DNA from: Rhyzopertha dominica
Taxonomy: Eukaryota; Arthropoda; Insecta; Coleoptera; Bostrichidae
DNA length: 64,000 nucleotides
Direction: 5' to 3'
Assembly (NCBI GenBank): GCA_025024175.1
Contig: QCXZ01000001.1
Location: 39,922,942-39,986,941, forward strand
The translations under genes and the position numbers were made by a program. Shown piece after piece: positions 22,798 to 33,049 of the stretch (its first letter is position 1; every line of letters begins with the position of its first letter). The notes under the pieces were generated by a model, which made no database searches, had not been told where the DNA came from, and worked only from the letters and a program-made list of their open reading frames with translations.

Positions 22798-25125
22798 TAA
22801 TTGAAAACGGGTGTGACGCAGTAAGTCATATAACCTCTTATTTTTGACGGTTATCGAACCTCACTTTACATCTTTTTTAGCATCCGACCTGCACCTTTTG
22901 CATTTATTCTACAATGTGTTGGGTGTTTATTCCATTTTGAAACTATTAGGACTGATTAAATGTGTATTAACCCTCAAAACGTCATTGTTGCAACCGGCAA
23001 ATATGCTAAATTACGTCACACGACTGCGCAACCGCAAGATGCTGTTTTACAGCGGGAATTTTTTAGTTTTGAAAGTATTGTTAGTTTTTCATATAATAAC
23101 ATCAAATAAAATGTTCAAAATGCATGATATGCATTTAAGATCACTTGCCCTTCCACTATTTTCAGAAATTGTGAATATACCCAATTACCAAGGCGACATC
23201 GCTACCATATGCTATCTCCGTAAAAGTACTGGTATACTTTTGAAAAAATATCTCAACATTTATCATTTATTTAAAAATGTATGCAAGCGGTTTATACAGG
23301 GTGCCTCCCTTTATACACATCTCACATGGTGCGCAGAAGATTTTTTGTGAGAATCTAAGCTTTGAAATGTACTTTTGTCTCATTATGAAGAATACCCTTT
23401 AAAATTCATTTAAAATGATTCAAGATACCTTTAAAACACTATGCTTAGAAATCCGAACCTGAAACTGCAGTGAGCGACTAATATATATTTTGTTGGCTAA
23501 CAGAAAAATAAAGTCGCTCATTTCATTGTCGCGACTGCAAAAATTTTGTCACAAATAATTGTCCACGTGTATATTTTATAAGTCGCCCAGTCTGGCAGTG
23601 TAGTTCTAGCTGTTATAATGATCGAAACTTTTACGTCGAAGATCACGTGACCGAATGGATGCCGCTGCCGAGCGTTCAAATCGATCGGTATCTTCTAGTT
23701 TGGTAATTATTTATTTTTGAGATAACAGCTACAAAAAGAAAGCAAAAAAGGTTTTTTCATATTTCATTGTAACATATCAAATACACTCACCAGTTTGTGT
23801 ACAAATGTAACAAGAGATGACGCAAAAGTGCTGAGCGAAAACCACCCTGTTTGTCTCATAAAGTATATAAGTGTAAGTACCGACAACTGGTGTTACTAAC
23901 AGTAGTGCAATTTTCCACAACTCCACTCAAACTATGTTGGAAGGTCGTAAGCAAGCCGAACAGCACAATTTGTCGTTTTGTTGTTTAATGACCAAAAAGT
24001 ATTATAACTTCCGTATCAGAAGGGAGCGCCGAGTGCAGTGGACGTGACTCAAATACCCAATCAATTATCTACATTTGGGAATACTGCAATACGCGTACGG
24101 GAAATTGGATTTTCGTTCTTGGTTTCAATCTTATCAATTTAATAACTTCTCTGGCCTATTCCAGCAAAAGATTTGTTCGAATAAATTCCCGTCAATTCAT
24201 CCTGCAGGTAATGTTTCGATAAAGAAAACGAGCGACAGACAAAAGAGCGTAGATTTACCCCGGAAATTGATGCATTTGTTTCTAAAATATATGCATGTAA
24301 ACAGTGTATCTGAAAGAATACAATTTCTATATCCTGATAAAGGTTGCGTGTATACGTGTTACCAGTGTTCCTTGAATTACTTAGAAGTAAAACATTTAAA
24401 ATAACTATTCGCTGCAATCCAATAATTTCAATTTAAACAAGGCTAAAAGTTGTTAAGGTAGGTACTAAAAGGTTTACATCAACTATCGATACTTTTCACT
24501 TATTTAACTGTATTCCGAAATCCTCTATTTATTGTATTCAATAAAGTAATTAAAAAGCTTCTTCGAAGATAAAAGTAAAATGCACAAAATTTACGCTCAA
24601 TCGGTGGTTAACCAGACTCCTTGGTTAACACGCCATAAGCAAGCTGTAAAAAGAAACTTTTGTATGTTTGTTAACGTCGGGTTAACCAAGGGGTCTGATT
24701 AACTGCGCTTTATGCAACCGAGCCTTAAATTTTCCAGTATTTTACCTTTAAAGATTATTTTACATTTCTGAAGTTCACAGAAATGCGCGTTCTAGCACAT
24801 TTTACGAAACTACGATTTAGCGCAACTTGCCTATTCAGGGATATTACTTTTTGGGTTGAGCAAACTTCGCGGCATTCATTTATCAAAACTTACGAGAATA
24901 GAATTGATCACTATTGCGAATGTTCGCGAGTAGCTGTCTCAGGTAGACGAAATTCAATTAATTCATGCTATCACAAATCCGTAATTTTAAACTCCGGCCG
25001 CTGTTCGCAACATGATTGTGCTCATAAATTTTCGATATAGGTGTAATTAACAAAGGCTTATGCAAATAAGCACATTCTGTGAATACGAAAAACTACTTAC
25101 TTACGGTAGATACATTCTTTGAATT
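22798..25125. other. unannotated DNA; small inverted repeat at 24.6 kb
   Basis: The open frame at 22,844-23,350 shows no domain I recognise. Near 23,296 an ACAGGGTG-type terminus occurs without a partner. At 24,607-24,629 and 24,681-24,703 there is a near-perfect 23-bp inverted repeat (GTTAACC...GGTTAAC) around a 51-bp spacer, a possible tiny MITE. The overlapping open frames at 24.08-24.42 kb lie on opposite strands and neither is recognisable. Confidence 0.35.
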
Positions 25126-25131
25126 AGTGGA

Positions 25132-25734
25132 AGTAGTATAGATAGACCGATATTGGGACCGCCACAACCGATTCTACGCCCACCGCCACCACCACAGGTA
25201 CACCGAACCTGAGCCCACCACCATAGCTTCGTAATAAACAGGGTTCACTAACCTGATCTTGACGGTTCGTTACTGAAGCGTAAACATTTGTGACATGCAA
25301 CCTGATACCACGCCTGACCGCGTGACATTAGACGGGTAATCGTGAAACCTGTAATCCGACATCGTACGTGACTTCGTGACTTCAGGTATGAAATCGTGAA
25401 ACCTATAATTTGACATCGTGTGTGACTTCGTGACTTTAGCCTTGAAAGCATGAAACCTGTAAACTGTTAGTGCTACCTGATTGCGTGACATTTATTTAAT
25501 CCAAGCGGTATCTAGTATGCCAACTATTTGTGTTTTCAAGTTATTCCGTATTCTGGAACAAATACACTAGCATTACAATACTCGGTGGTTTTGACATACC
25601 TACAAAGTGATGTATGATTTGTAATAAGATTTTTACGCTATTTTATATTATATAGAATTTAATACTAAAGTTGTGACTTAATGGGTACAAATTTAGGTGC
25701 TGTTAACAGAATAAGACCAAGCACTACCTTTTGT
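25132..25734. repeat. Polinton terminal region with subterminal tandem repeats
   Basis: Outermost 600 bp, non-coding. It has a CCACC/CCGCCACAACC-rich stretch (25,158-25,232). Then come about three imperfect copies of a unit of about 57 bp around the words GTGACTTCGTGACTT and GAAACCTRTAA (25,310-25,490). The short open frames here are produced by this repetition and are not genes. Mirror image at 49,035-49,646. Confidence 0.7.
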
Positions 25735-26416
25735 TTAATATTTATTGCACATTTCTAGATCATACACAATTTTATTCTTATTCCATAATATCATTTCTAA
25801 CATACATATTTTCTTAGCGTTCAAAGGAGATAAATTAAGATACAACTCTATTTCTTTTTCAATTTCCTGGCTCCTTAATTTCTTTACTTTGTTTAGTACT
25901 GAAGTATAAAAACTCTGAAAATCTTGACGCATCAGATACTCTAGCTTACAATTTACAATATGTGTTATTTGAAATAAGTTTTTTGTTGTTTCATACCTCA
26001 AGAATATCTCGCTGTAAGGTCCGATTATTCTGAGCACCTTCACTTTTTTATACTCCTCTAACTGAATGTTGTAGTTATCGAACTTATACATAGTGCCAGC
26101 GGCAGTTTTGATTTTCGAAGTAGTCCATGATAGGATACCTATGCTGTATAAAATTATTCCACTCGACCAATCCAAACGCAACTGCATTGCGTGCTGATAC
26201 TATCCGAACGAATGGAAGAAGATCTACAGGTGAAATTCCCACTTCCAAAGTTTTGGTGTTGGTTCTGTTCAGCCCATAATGTGTAGATCCAACGAATGGT
26301 CCATCTTGGTTAGCACCTTCTGTTTCCATGGATCGTTGCATCATCAGCTTCTTCTATTTGTTGTATAACATAAGACTGTTAAATCCTTGAAGCGCCCATA
26401 CAACTATGTAAGCCAT
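25735..26416 (-). pseudogene. unidentified Polinton gene A (left copy)
   Basis: An ATG at 26,416 opens a frame of 20 codons (MAYIVVWALQGFNSLM...) to an in-frame TAG, and the same frame continues as 86 further codons (26,344-26,087). A frame change then leads to a 150-codon frame ending at 25,735, whose latter part is Lys/Glu/Leu-rich. Together this looks like one protein of about 220 residues broken by an amber codon and a frameshift. I do not recognise the family; a virion protein is possible given the context. The right-arm copy (48,353-49,034) has the same two lesions. Confidence 0.4.
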
Positions 26417-26894
26417 TATTCTTAAAATCTAGAATACATACCGCTAAATGATAAGAAATAATATTATGCTACTATCACTAGTTATCACGTCTCGCCACTA
26501 AAACACTGAACAGTGAACTGAAGCACAGACGACTGTTGATACTGTAACTGGCAGAACTTCATTGGCCACTTGAATATATACCACAGAAACATGTTCTAGA
26601 TAGTTCCCGTAATGCTGACAGCAGAAATATTGAACAATTATGGGTTTATATTTCGCTTACTAAGCACATATCTGTACTCTCCTTTACACATTTATAGTGG
26701 AATATGACAAGTTCTAACAAGTCGATTCCGAGAATATGTTACTCCTTTTATAAGAATTTTTGTTGTCTAGAAAATTATACCTGTTCTTACCTGCAACATA
26801 CCAGATCATTAGAAAAAGGTGTGGGGGGAGATTAACGAGGGATAGTGTTCTGTCGCCGCTGAAGTCTCCAATATTCTAACAAACGTGTAACAGA
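26417..26894. promoter_or_regulatory. divergent intergenic region between gene A and RING gene
   Basis: About 480 bp between the starts of gene A (-) and the RING gene (+), the natural place for a two-way promoter. In the direction of gene A there is a TATATATTC element near 26,570-26,580, followed about 27-60 bases later by CAGTT/TCAGTT initiator-like words. This is suggestive only. Confidence 0.3.
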
Positions 26895-27305
26895 ATGGAA
26901 CACGATATCATTTGTAGTATATGTCTAGACATATTTATATTACCAGTGGTTTAAAATGGCTCTCATGCTTTTTGCAATTACTGCGTTTGTAAATGGAGAA
27001 AAAGTTCAAATACTTGTCCATTATGTCGCCAAATTATACAGGAAATTTCACCATCCGCGTCAACGGCAGAGCAGTTTTGAAGGTAAATAGTGTAATCCTT
27101 TTAGTAATATTATTTCTAATGTTCTATTCAGTTTCTAGAATCCAAGAGTGAGTATGAACTAGAAGATAGAAGAAAACCGGAAACTGAGCGCATGGGGAGC
27201 ACGTCCAGAGGTGAAGGTGAACAATGGGCAGATATGCTTTCAGACTTCGAACTTGATGCAATTGATATTTTTATTATACATATTGTTTTAGGTACCGTAG
27301 ATTGA
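26895..27305 (+). pseudogene. RING-finger gene in Polinton (left copy)
   Basis: ATG at 26,895. The first exon (to about 27,082) encodes a C3HC4-like RING: an ICSIC pair, then SHAFCNYC, then CPLCR. RING fingers usually act as E3 ubiquitin ligases, and large DNA viruses and Polinton relatives often carry one. Two faults are visible: a TAA between the first Cys pair and the His, where a zinc-ligand Cys is also lost, and a TGA just before a likely splice donor (GGTAAATAG at 27,082). A plausible intron ends at TTCTATTCAG (27,131). A second acidic exon follows to TGA 27,303-27,305, with AATAAA right after it. Same faults in the right arm. Confidence 0.65.
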
Positions 27306-27317
27306 AATAAAAAATAT

Positions 27318-27795
27318 TTAAATTAGTACTTGTTTATTATACAAATATTTCTGCATTACATTTATAGTGGTAATTGCACAAAAGCGTGTACTTAAATCAT
27401 GGACAAAACAAGGAGGTTCTGCAATATAATGTTTGAGTGAAAATTGAACATGATTTTCTATATTATACACTTTTATCCTATCTGGTAAATATTTTTTAAG
27501 AAAATTCACTTTCAATAGTCCTTTGCAATAAATTATAGATTCTCCAAATGTAACGCGTTGGAGTATGCGGGACAGTTCCTTTAAACTTGTAAAACNAGTA
27601 TTCCAACGGATGCTATGATGAAATTTTTCCACCCAACGCACCTGTCTCTTTTCCTTTTTACCCAATTGTGTGTATGGAGGCGGAGGTCAGAAAACGTAAT
27701 GTGNCGTTGTTCTACCGTTNGTTACAGCAAGTTTTTTTTAACACAAAGCCAGGAACTGTGAATCCTTGTATGTCTACTAACAGTATCTTAAAGTT
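27318..27795 (-). pseudogene. unidentified Polinton gene B (left copy)
   Basis: The C-terminal 115 codons (27,665-27,318) are open. The N-terminal part, with a LLVDIQGF-type beginning near 27,785, is in the same region but broken by a frame change and a stop around 27,690-27,720, where Ns also occur. The stretch QVRWVEKFHHSIRWNTGF and later IIYCKG give it a distinctive look that I associate with an uncharacterised protein recurrent in insect Polintons. A nuclease fold has crossed my mind, but I cannot support a function. It overlaps the end of the capsid-like gene by a few bases, on the same strand. Confidence 0.4.
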
Positions 27796-28903
27796 TTCTG
27801 ACTTCCCCGCCTAGCGGCCTATATTCGACGACAGTATCGTGAATAATAAGAGCACACACAACGGCATCTTGGAGAAAATTGCGCATCCCCTCCATTTCAA
27901 TTTTGACATCAACTACACTTGTTTTAATAGCTTCGTTTTGTTTTGAACAGTCCAAAACAAAGAGTGGATTATTTTTAAATTCATCATAACTCACTAGTGG
28001 TTCAGAGGAACGACCTAAATAACTGTTCTGGAAATTAATGTAATTGATGTATGCAGTGTCATACTTATTTTTATCAAAATCCATATTCCATTGCTGATAT
28101 GGATACGATTCGGAATTCAGATATAACTTTATATTGGTAATACTGAGGTGGTCAAAGTTACTAGCTATTTGTAATTTATTATTTTTCCTTTTCCTCTGAA
28201 ATCCTAGTACTACATATCTAGGTTTCTGCAAGTTAGAAGAGGATCGGACTTGCCATACATCTAATTTTGTAGGTTTCAAGGCAGGTAATTCATAAATTTC
28301 CCAACGCCGAAAGGCCATTGTTATAAGAGCATCCTGATTAACTTGCTTCAACAATTCAAGCCTTATTACGTCATTTTCTGTTACGTGCGGAACCCTCCAT
28401 TCAATCCTTGAGATATCGATAGACGCTTCGGTATCTACATTAACATAGCAGTTCTCATCTCTTCCACTACGTATCAGAATTAATTCCTGTCTTACGTTCA
28501 TTAACACCTTCTTATAATCGCGAGCAAAACCAAGTAAAAATTCAAGTGGAATTAGTACACAAAAAGTACCATCATCATTAATTTCATTATATACACCAAT
28601 TCCAGACCACCCTGCCACACTGAGAGCCCTGCACTCTGCAGAATTATACAATAATAATCCCAAGATACTGGATTTTATGCCTGGTTCTTTACAAAAATCT
28701 ACGACAATACCGTTAATCTCGAACCTAATTTCTTTAAATAAGAACGCGAATGCATTGCTGGTAATATGCGCTCCTTTACTAACGTCTTCCTTTGATAGTT
28801 TACCTTCTATGTAGATATGGTTAGCGTATGTTGCCGTAATTAGATCCTGGCATTGTATAGCTATCCGTATTTCATCTGATTTGTGGTACTTGCTTGATCC
28901 TTT
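27788..28903 (-). pseudogene. Polinton major-capsid-like protein, 5'-truncated (left copy)
   Basis: An open frame of about 371 codons ending at 27,788. There is no ATG at its start: it is open back to a TAA at 28,904-28,906, which coincides with the junction to an ATPase fragment on the other strand. The N-terminal part (IYIEGKL..., then AFAFLFKEIRFEINGI and a SILGLLLYNSAE segment) resembles the start of the double-jelly-roll capsid protein of Polintons/adintoviruses, which forms the icosahedral shell. The C-terminus ends VEYRPLGGEVRKL. The length is below that of usual capsid proteins (about 500 or more residues), so both truncation and my family assignment are uncertain. Confidence 0.55.
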
Positions 28904-29180
28904 TTAAGCAGGACGATCTCAATTTGAAACATGTTTATGATGACCATGTCACAACTGACATGACATATCAGCAATTTAAAATAATGTGTAAGGAGTGTTG
29001 GAAAGACAAATGTGGCTTCTTAACAATAGACAAAGACAGTTCCGGTGTAGGCCGATACCGTAAGGGATTTGATACATTCATTCATTTATTGTATTCAGTT
29101 GGGATTATTACTTATACATTTTCGAGTCGCTCTGAACCGCTTTTCAACTGCTCTCAAACCGCTCTCGAACCGCTCTGAAT
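28894..29180 (+). pseudogene. Polinton packaging-ATPase C-terminal fragment (left copy)
   Basis: About 67 codons starting abruptly at 28,894 with no ATG: FKQDDLNLKHVYDDHV, then a DMTYQQFKIMCKECW segment, a GFLTIDKDSS segment and RYRKGFD. This matches my recollection of the C-terminal end of the FtsK/HerA-type ATPase of Polintons, which pumps DNA into capsids. All nucleotide-binding motifs are missing. Downstream the frame runs into the GAACCGCTC array. It starts head-to-head with the truncated capsid-like gene, which marks an old deletion junction. Confidence 0.55.
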
Positions 29181-29632
29181 CGCTCTTGAACTGGTGTGAA
29201 CCGCTCCCGAACCGCTGCTGAACCGCTCCGAACCGCTCTTCAACCGCTCTGAACCGCTCCCGAACCGCTTCCGAACCGCTCCCGAACCGCTTCCGAACCG
29301 CTCCCGAACCGCTCTGAACCGCTCCCGAACCGCTCTGAACCGCTCTCGAACCGCTCTGAACCGCTTCCGAACCGCTCTGAACCGCTCCTGAACCGCTCCC
29401 GAACCGCTTCCGAACCGCTCCCGAACCGCTTCCGAACCGCTCCCGAACCGCTCCCGAACCGCTCTGAACCGCTCTCGAACCGCTCTGAACCGCTTCCGAA
29501 CCGCTCTGAACCGCTCCTGAACCGCTCTGAACCACTCCCGAACCGCTCTGAACCGCTCTGAACCGCTCCCTAACCGATTTGAAACGCTTTCGTACCCTAT
29601 CGTTACTGAACCGGCCTGAAGCGCCCTGAANC
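29130..29632. repeat. GAACCGCTC tandem array (left)
   Basis: About 45-48 head-to-tail units alternating between 10-bp (GAACCGCTCT) and 11-bp (GAACCGCTCCC or GAACCGCTTCC) forms. The long open frame read on the minus strand (Ser/Gly/Arg/Phe repeats) is a by-product of the array. A shorter reverse copy lies at 34,018-34,400. It sits between the ATPase tail and the DUF8207-like gene. Confidence 0.85.
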
Positions 29633-29649
29633 GCTTCTACTTGTAGATA

Positions 29650-30652
29650 TATAAATATAATTTGTTATTGCCGGANAGTGAATCACTAAACAAAGCTCTC
29701 ATTAGAGCAACTCAGTCAGTTAGGAACAAGTACCGTGCTTTACGTAAAGATAGATACAATGAAGAAATCAAATTAGAGAAAACGTATAAGCCGATCGTAG
29801 AACCAATAAAAAAATTTGCTAATAAACTTGTTAAGACTGAACCTGTAAAAGCTGAGCACTGCGTTCCTAAAGAAGAATCCGTGGTTACACAAATATCACC
29901 GTTCAAAAAGGCACTGACTTCTACACCGAGAACTCCCGTCTTTCTTAACGTAGAGGAAATAGCCAGTGCAGAGCCCGAAAATGTTGGTAGTGTGCAAAAT
30001 GAAAGCGTAATACAGTTGAGAGAAGCTTTGGCAAATGCCCCTGAGGAAGTGGATGAGTTCTTATCACATTACGATCCGTTACCTAGAAGATATTTAGAAT
30101 TAATGATACGAGGTACACAGGATATAATTGGCACTCAGTATGGTGTTCACTATGATGTAGATACTTCTACTTGGCGAATTGGAAGCACTGAATTACAGTT
30201 GGATGGCGCAGATTTGTTATTAGGTGGGCACGAGTATAAGGGAACTCCTGGCCTTTATGAGTTAATATTTAAAAAATATCCACGTAATTACACCGATCAA
30301 GATAAACAAATGTATGGTGAAATCCTAGATTTAACAAATTAATATAGAAAGAATTCCAATCCCAAGGGTCAGATTATAGGTAACAAGGGTTATAAATATC
30401 TCAATATAATAAAACCGTTGTTATGGGAACGTACTCAGTCAAGAAAACGGATTCGTAGCGCTGGATCCAATTCTACGGGTCGTAAAGGTTATGGAATTTC
30501 TAAACAAATTACAGACAAACCCATTGAATACATTTACTGGAATACAGCTCATGCTTTATGCTTTATGCATCAAAAGTAGCTGGCAATACTGGCAATGATA
30601 ATGAAATAGTTTCCATTATAGAAGAATTCAGAGAAGAAGGTATAATTGAGTA
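29650..30652 (+). pseudogene. DUF8207-like Polinton gene (left copy)
   Basis: Open from 29,662 to a TAA at 30,340-30,342, then readable remnants continue to about 30,650. The N-terminal region is charged (Lys/Glu-rich) and Pro-containing. The C-terminal domain has STWRIGSTELQLDGADLLLG followed by YKGTPGLYELIFKKYP, which I associate with DUF8207, recurrent in insect Polinton-like elements. After the stop, a Lys/Arg-rich NPKGQIIGNKGYKYLN segment belongs to the same protein. A deletion of about 31 bp removed the initiating ATG, which survives in the right arm. Function unknown. Confidence 0.5.
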
Positions 30653-30683
30653 ACCCCCATAACTAGTTAATGTCAAATCAAAC

Positions 30684-31100
30684 ATGCCTGTCAACAAGTT
30701 CGGATGTAGTTCTCCCAATCGCAAAGTAGTGAGAGGGCCTTCAGGTGTAGGATTTTCATTAACAACTGGAGGCGACTTTGATATCGGAAATAAATGATTA
30801 TGCCATGTAGCTGATGCTATTGATGAAGATGATGTCGTCAACAAAAGATATCTCCATATATTCCAACTAAAAGTATTATCAAAGATTGTGAGAGATGTGT
30901 ACAGTGAATCCGTTTCTGATTTAAATAATCGCACAATGCAAAGCATTAAAGTTACGATAAACAACCTTCGTCAGGATATAGAAGCTAAATTGCTTATGAT
31001 GGAGAGAAAAATGGAAGACATACAAAGAAGTCCCCAGGTGCCCCTGCTACCGGAATATATGGCAACAACCTACTCTTCAACAAAAGAAATAAAAAAATAA
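30684..31100 (+). pseudogene. Polinton coiled-coil/fibre-like protein
   Basis: ATG at 30,684. One frame runs to TAA at 31,098-31,100 with a single TGA at 30,795-30,797. The start (MPVNKFG, then a GPSGVGFSLTTGGDFDI segment and later VNKRYL) resembles the small fibre- or spike-like proteins found in Polintons. The rest is a heptad-like helical stretch (about residues 80-125) rich in Leu, Ile, Met and Lys. The palindrome boundary falls within the first 14 codons, so only this copy is complete. The right arm keeps just the start (complement 32,887-32,927). Identification is tentative. Confidence 0.4.
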
Positions 31101-31144
31101 TACGAAAACGGACAATTTACTAGAGCGGAAGAAAGCAATGCGTC

Positions 31145-32008
31145 ATGATTGGAGTCAAAGAGCAAGTTGTTATTGAGCTACATAAACCAGCACGTCGCAA
31201 CTTTAAGCGGAGACATACCCTGATTAAAGGCTTTGGCGATCTTTGGCAGGCTGATTTAATGGAACTACTACCTTATGCTAAAATAAATAAAGGATATAAA
31301 TATATTTTGGTTGTTATTGACTGTTATTCAAAATTTATGTGGACTCGTCCTCTAAAATCCAAGACTGGACCAGAAACATCTAAAGCAGTTAAAGATATTT
31401 TCAAACAGGGTACCGTTCCAAAAAACTTGCAGACAGATAGAGGTAAAGAATTCTATAATGTACACTGAAGCAAAATCATGAATGCTTATAGAGTTAATCA
31501 CTACTCAACATATAGCGTAAAAAAGGCTGCAATAGCTGAACGCGTAATACGCACCCTGAAAACATCATTGTAGCGCGTATTTAGTTTGCGGGGTAAGCAT
31601 TTCTGGATGGATATTCTCGTTCTCGATGAAGTAACGAATACTTACAATAACCGCATTCGTTCCACTACTAAAAAGAAACCGTCAGATGTGAGACCTGAAA
31701 CCAACTTGGAGTGTTTTAGTCACCATAAGGTCATGGATAAGCAAAAATATAAAGAAGGAAATGTAGTCCGTATCTCTAAATATAAATCACAATTTGCTAA
31801 AGGCTATACACCTAATTGGAGTAGCGAATTGTTTAAGATTTATAAAGTGCAACTAACCAACCCAACTACTTACCTTTTAAAAGACATGATCGGACAACCA
31901 ATCCTTGGAGCAATTTACACACAAGAACTACAACATGCTAAGTATTCGGATGTCTATTTAGTGGAAAAAGTTTTGAAAAGAAACGGGCGCATTTTGTATG
32001 TGAAGTAG
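31145..32008 (+). pseudogene. Polinton integrase (retroviral-type), unique centre
   Basis: One frame from 31,145 to TAG 32,006-32,008 with two in-frame stops (TGA 31,466-31,468; TAG 31,571-31,573). The D,D,E triad is visible: Asp at 31,253 (QADLMEL), Asp at 31,436 (TDRGKEF) and Glu at 31,538 (AERVIRT), 61 and 34 codons apart, as in rve-type integrases. A C-terminal basic segment and a VLKRNGRILYVK ending like the chromodomain-proximal tail of Polinton integrases follow. The N-terminal zinc-binding part is missing: the fragment starts only 44 bp after the fibre-like gene. The enzyme would have catalysed the 6-bp staggered insertion. Confidence 0.85.
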
Positions 32009-32201
32009 TTAGGTTTCGACAATTCACACAACAGTTGGATAAACAAAAACGTTTTCAACTAGTTAGTATATATTGTAGATAAATAAATACATTATATAAT
32101 ACAATAAAATTGGTACATAACAGCTACTGTATTAACTAAAATAATATAAAAATAACTAAAAATAATAAGTAATTATTTACATTATTTACATAGGGCCATG
32201 T
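32009..32201. other. AT-rich spacer between convergent INT and PolB
   Basis: About 190 bp of A/T-rich sequence with several AATAAA words on both strands, suited to shared 3' ends of the two convergent genes. Confidence 0.4.
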
Positions 32202-32886
32202 ATCATTCCCTATTACGTTCCAAAAAATCTAATAATCGATGTAGTTCAATGTCATTTTGGATATGTAAATTTATGTCTTTATGACCTCAAGCTAAAGAGT
32301 CAATACTGCCCAGAAGTACATACCTCTTATCGTCATCTGGTGAGAGGGCCACTTTATATTTTATTACTGTGTACACATCGTGCAGGTACAATCGAAACAC
32401 ATGCATGCTTCGCAGTATTCGCGTACTATTTTCAATGCAACACTTGTAGTGCTCTGGTTGGATTTTTTCTCGTATTGCATTCTGTTTTAGTCCTTTAGCC
32501 TTTTTAGTTACGTCTTTCTCTGTTATAACACAATAGCATTTAGCTCCTGTACCGTAAAACTCATAAATTATTTGGCCCGCATACTCATGCTTCATTTTTC
32601 CAAGTACTGAAGGGGTTTTGGGAATGTTAAATTTGTTGTCTATTGCATAATTGGATGTATCAGATTTGGTAATATTATTTTTTCATGTCTTTGTAGAAGT
32701 CGTCCGTACAAAGCTCTAAAATAAACGAATCTGTGTCAGTATATAGCAATTCAACATTATCACCATACCGTTTTTTAAGGAAACCGTAGTAAAAATCGTA
32801 CATTATAGTTTTGGATATATCTAAAACACAGAAACCCACATAAATAGGTTTATCGTAAACAACTTCTGTACGATTCATTAAAACGC
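32202..32886 (-). pseudogene. Polinton DNA polymerase B, C-terminal fragment
   Basis: Minus-strand frames 32,878-32,675 and 32,595-32,287 plus a tail to about 32,202. The first carries KPIYVGFCVLDISK, a MYDFYY segment and the catalytic YTDTDSF box (32,727-32,744) of family-B polymerases. The second has KKAKGL, the thumb-entry motif. Family-B polymerases of Polintons are protein-primed. Upstream exonuclease and TPR regions are lost: the gene is cut at 32,886 exactly where the palindrome arm begins, fusing it to the first codons of the fibre-like gene. One frameshift near 32,670 and a stop at the DSLA point complete the decay. Confidence 0.85.
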
Positions 32887-33049
32887 TTGCGATTGGGAGA
32901 ACTACATCCGAACTTGTTGACAGGCATGTTTGATTTGATATTAACTAGTTTTGGGGGTTACTCAATTATACCTTCTTCTCTGAATTCTTCTATAATGGAA
33001 ACTATTTCATTATCATTGCCAGTATTGCCAGCTACTTTTGATGCATAAA

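Larger units (their letters stand above)
25132..30724. repeat. Polinton palindrome, left arm
   Basis: Near-identical, in reverse orientation, to 32,887-34,662 joined to 45,909-49,646. Differences seen include two residues in the capsid-like ORF, a shorter GAACCGCTC array in the right arm, and a deletion of about 31 bp at 29,676 that removed the start of the DUF8207-like gene on this side. The inner end is at CCCAATCGCAA. Confidence 0.85.

Noticed and set aside
22844..23350. 168-codon open frame as a gene
   Set aside because: No start context, no domain or motif I recognise, and no supporting neighbours. Kept as unannotated.
25248..25491. Two open frames with repeated RFHDF/KSRSHTR words at the Polinton end, and their mirror at 49,278-49,521
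   Set aside because: Generated by the subterminal tandem repeats. No start context, overlapping frames, and both in terminal non-coding DNA.
29095..29535. 146-codon minus-strand frame with Ser/Gly/Arg/Phe repeats
   Set aside because: It is a direct translation of the GAACCGCTC array. Its unit lengths of 10 and 11 bp would scramble any repeat protein, and the mirrored array has different open frames.
29130..29632. CRISPR-like array
   Set aside because: The units are contiguous with no spacers and the context is a eukaryotic transposon.
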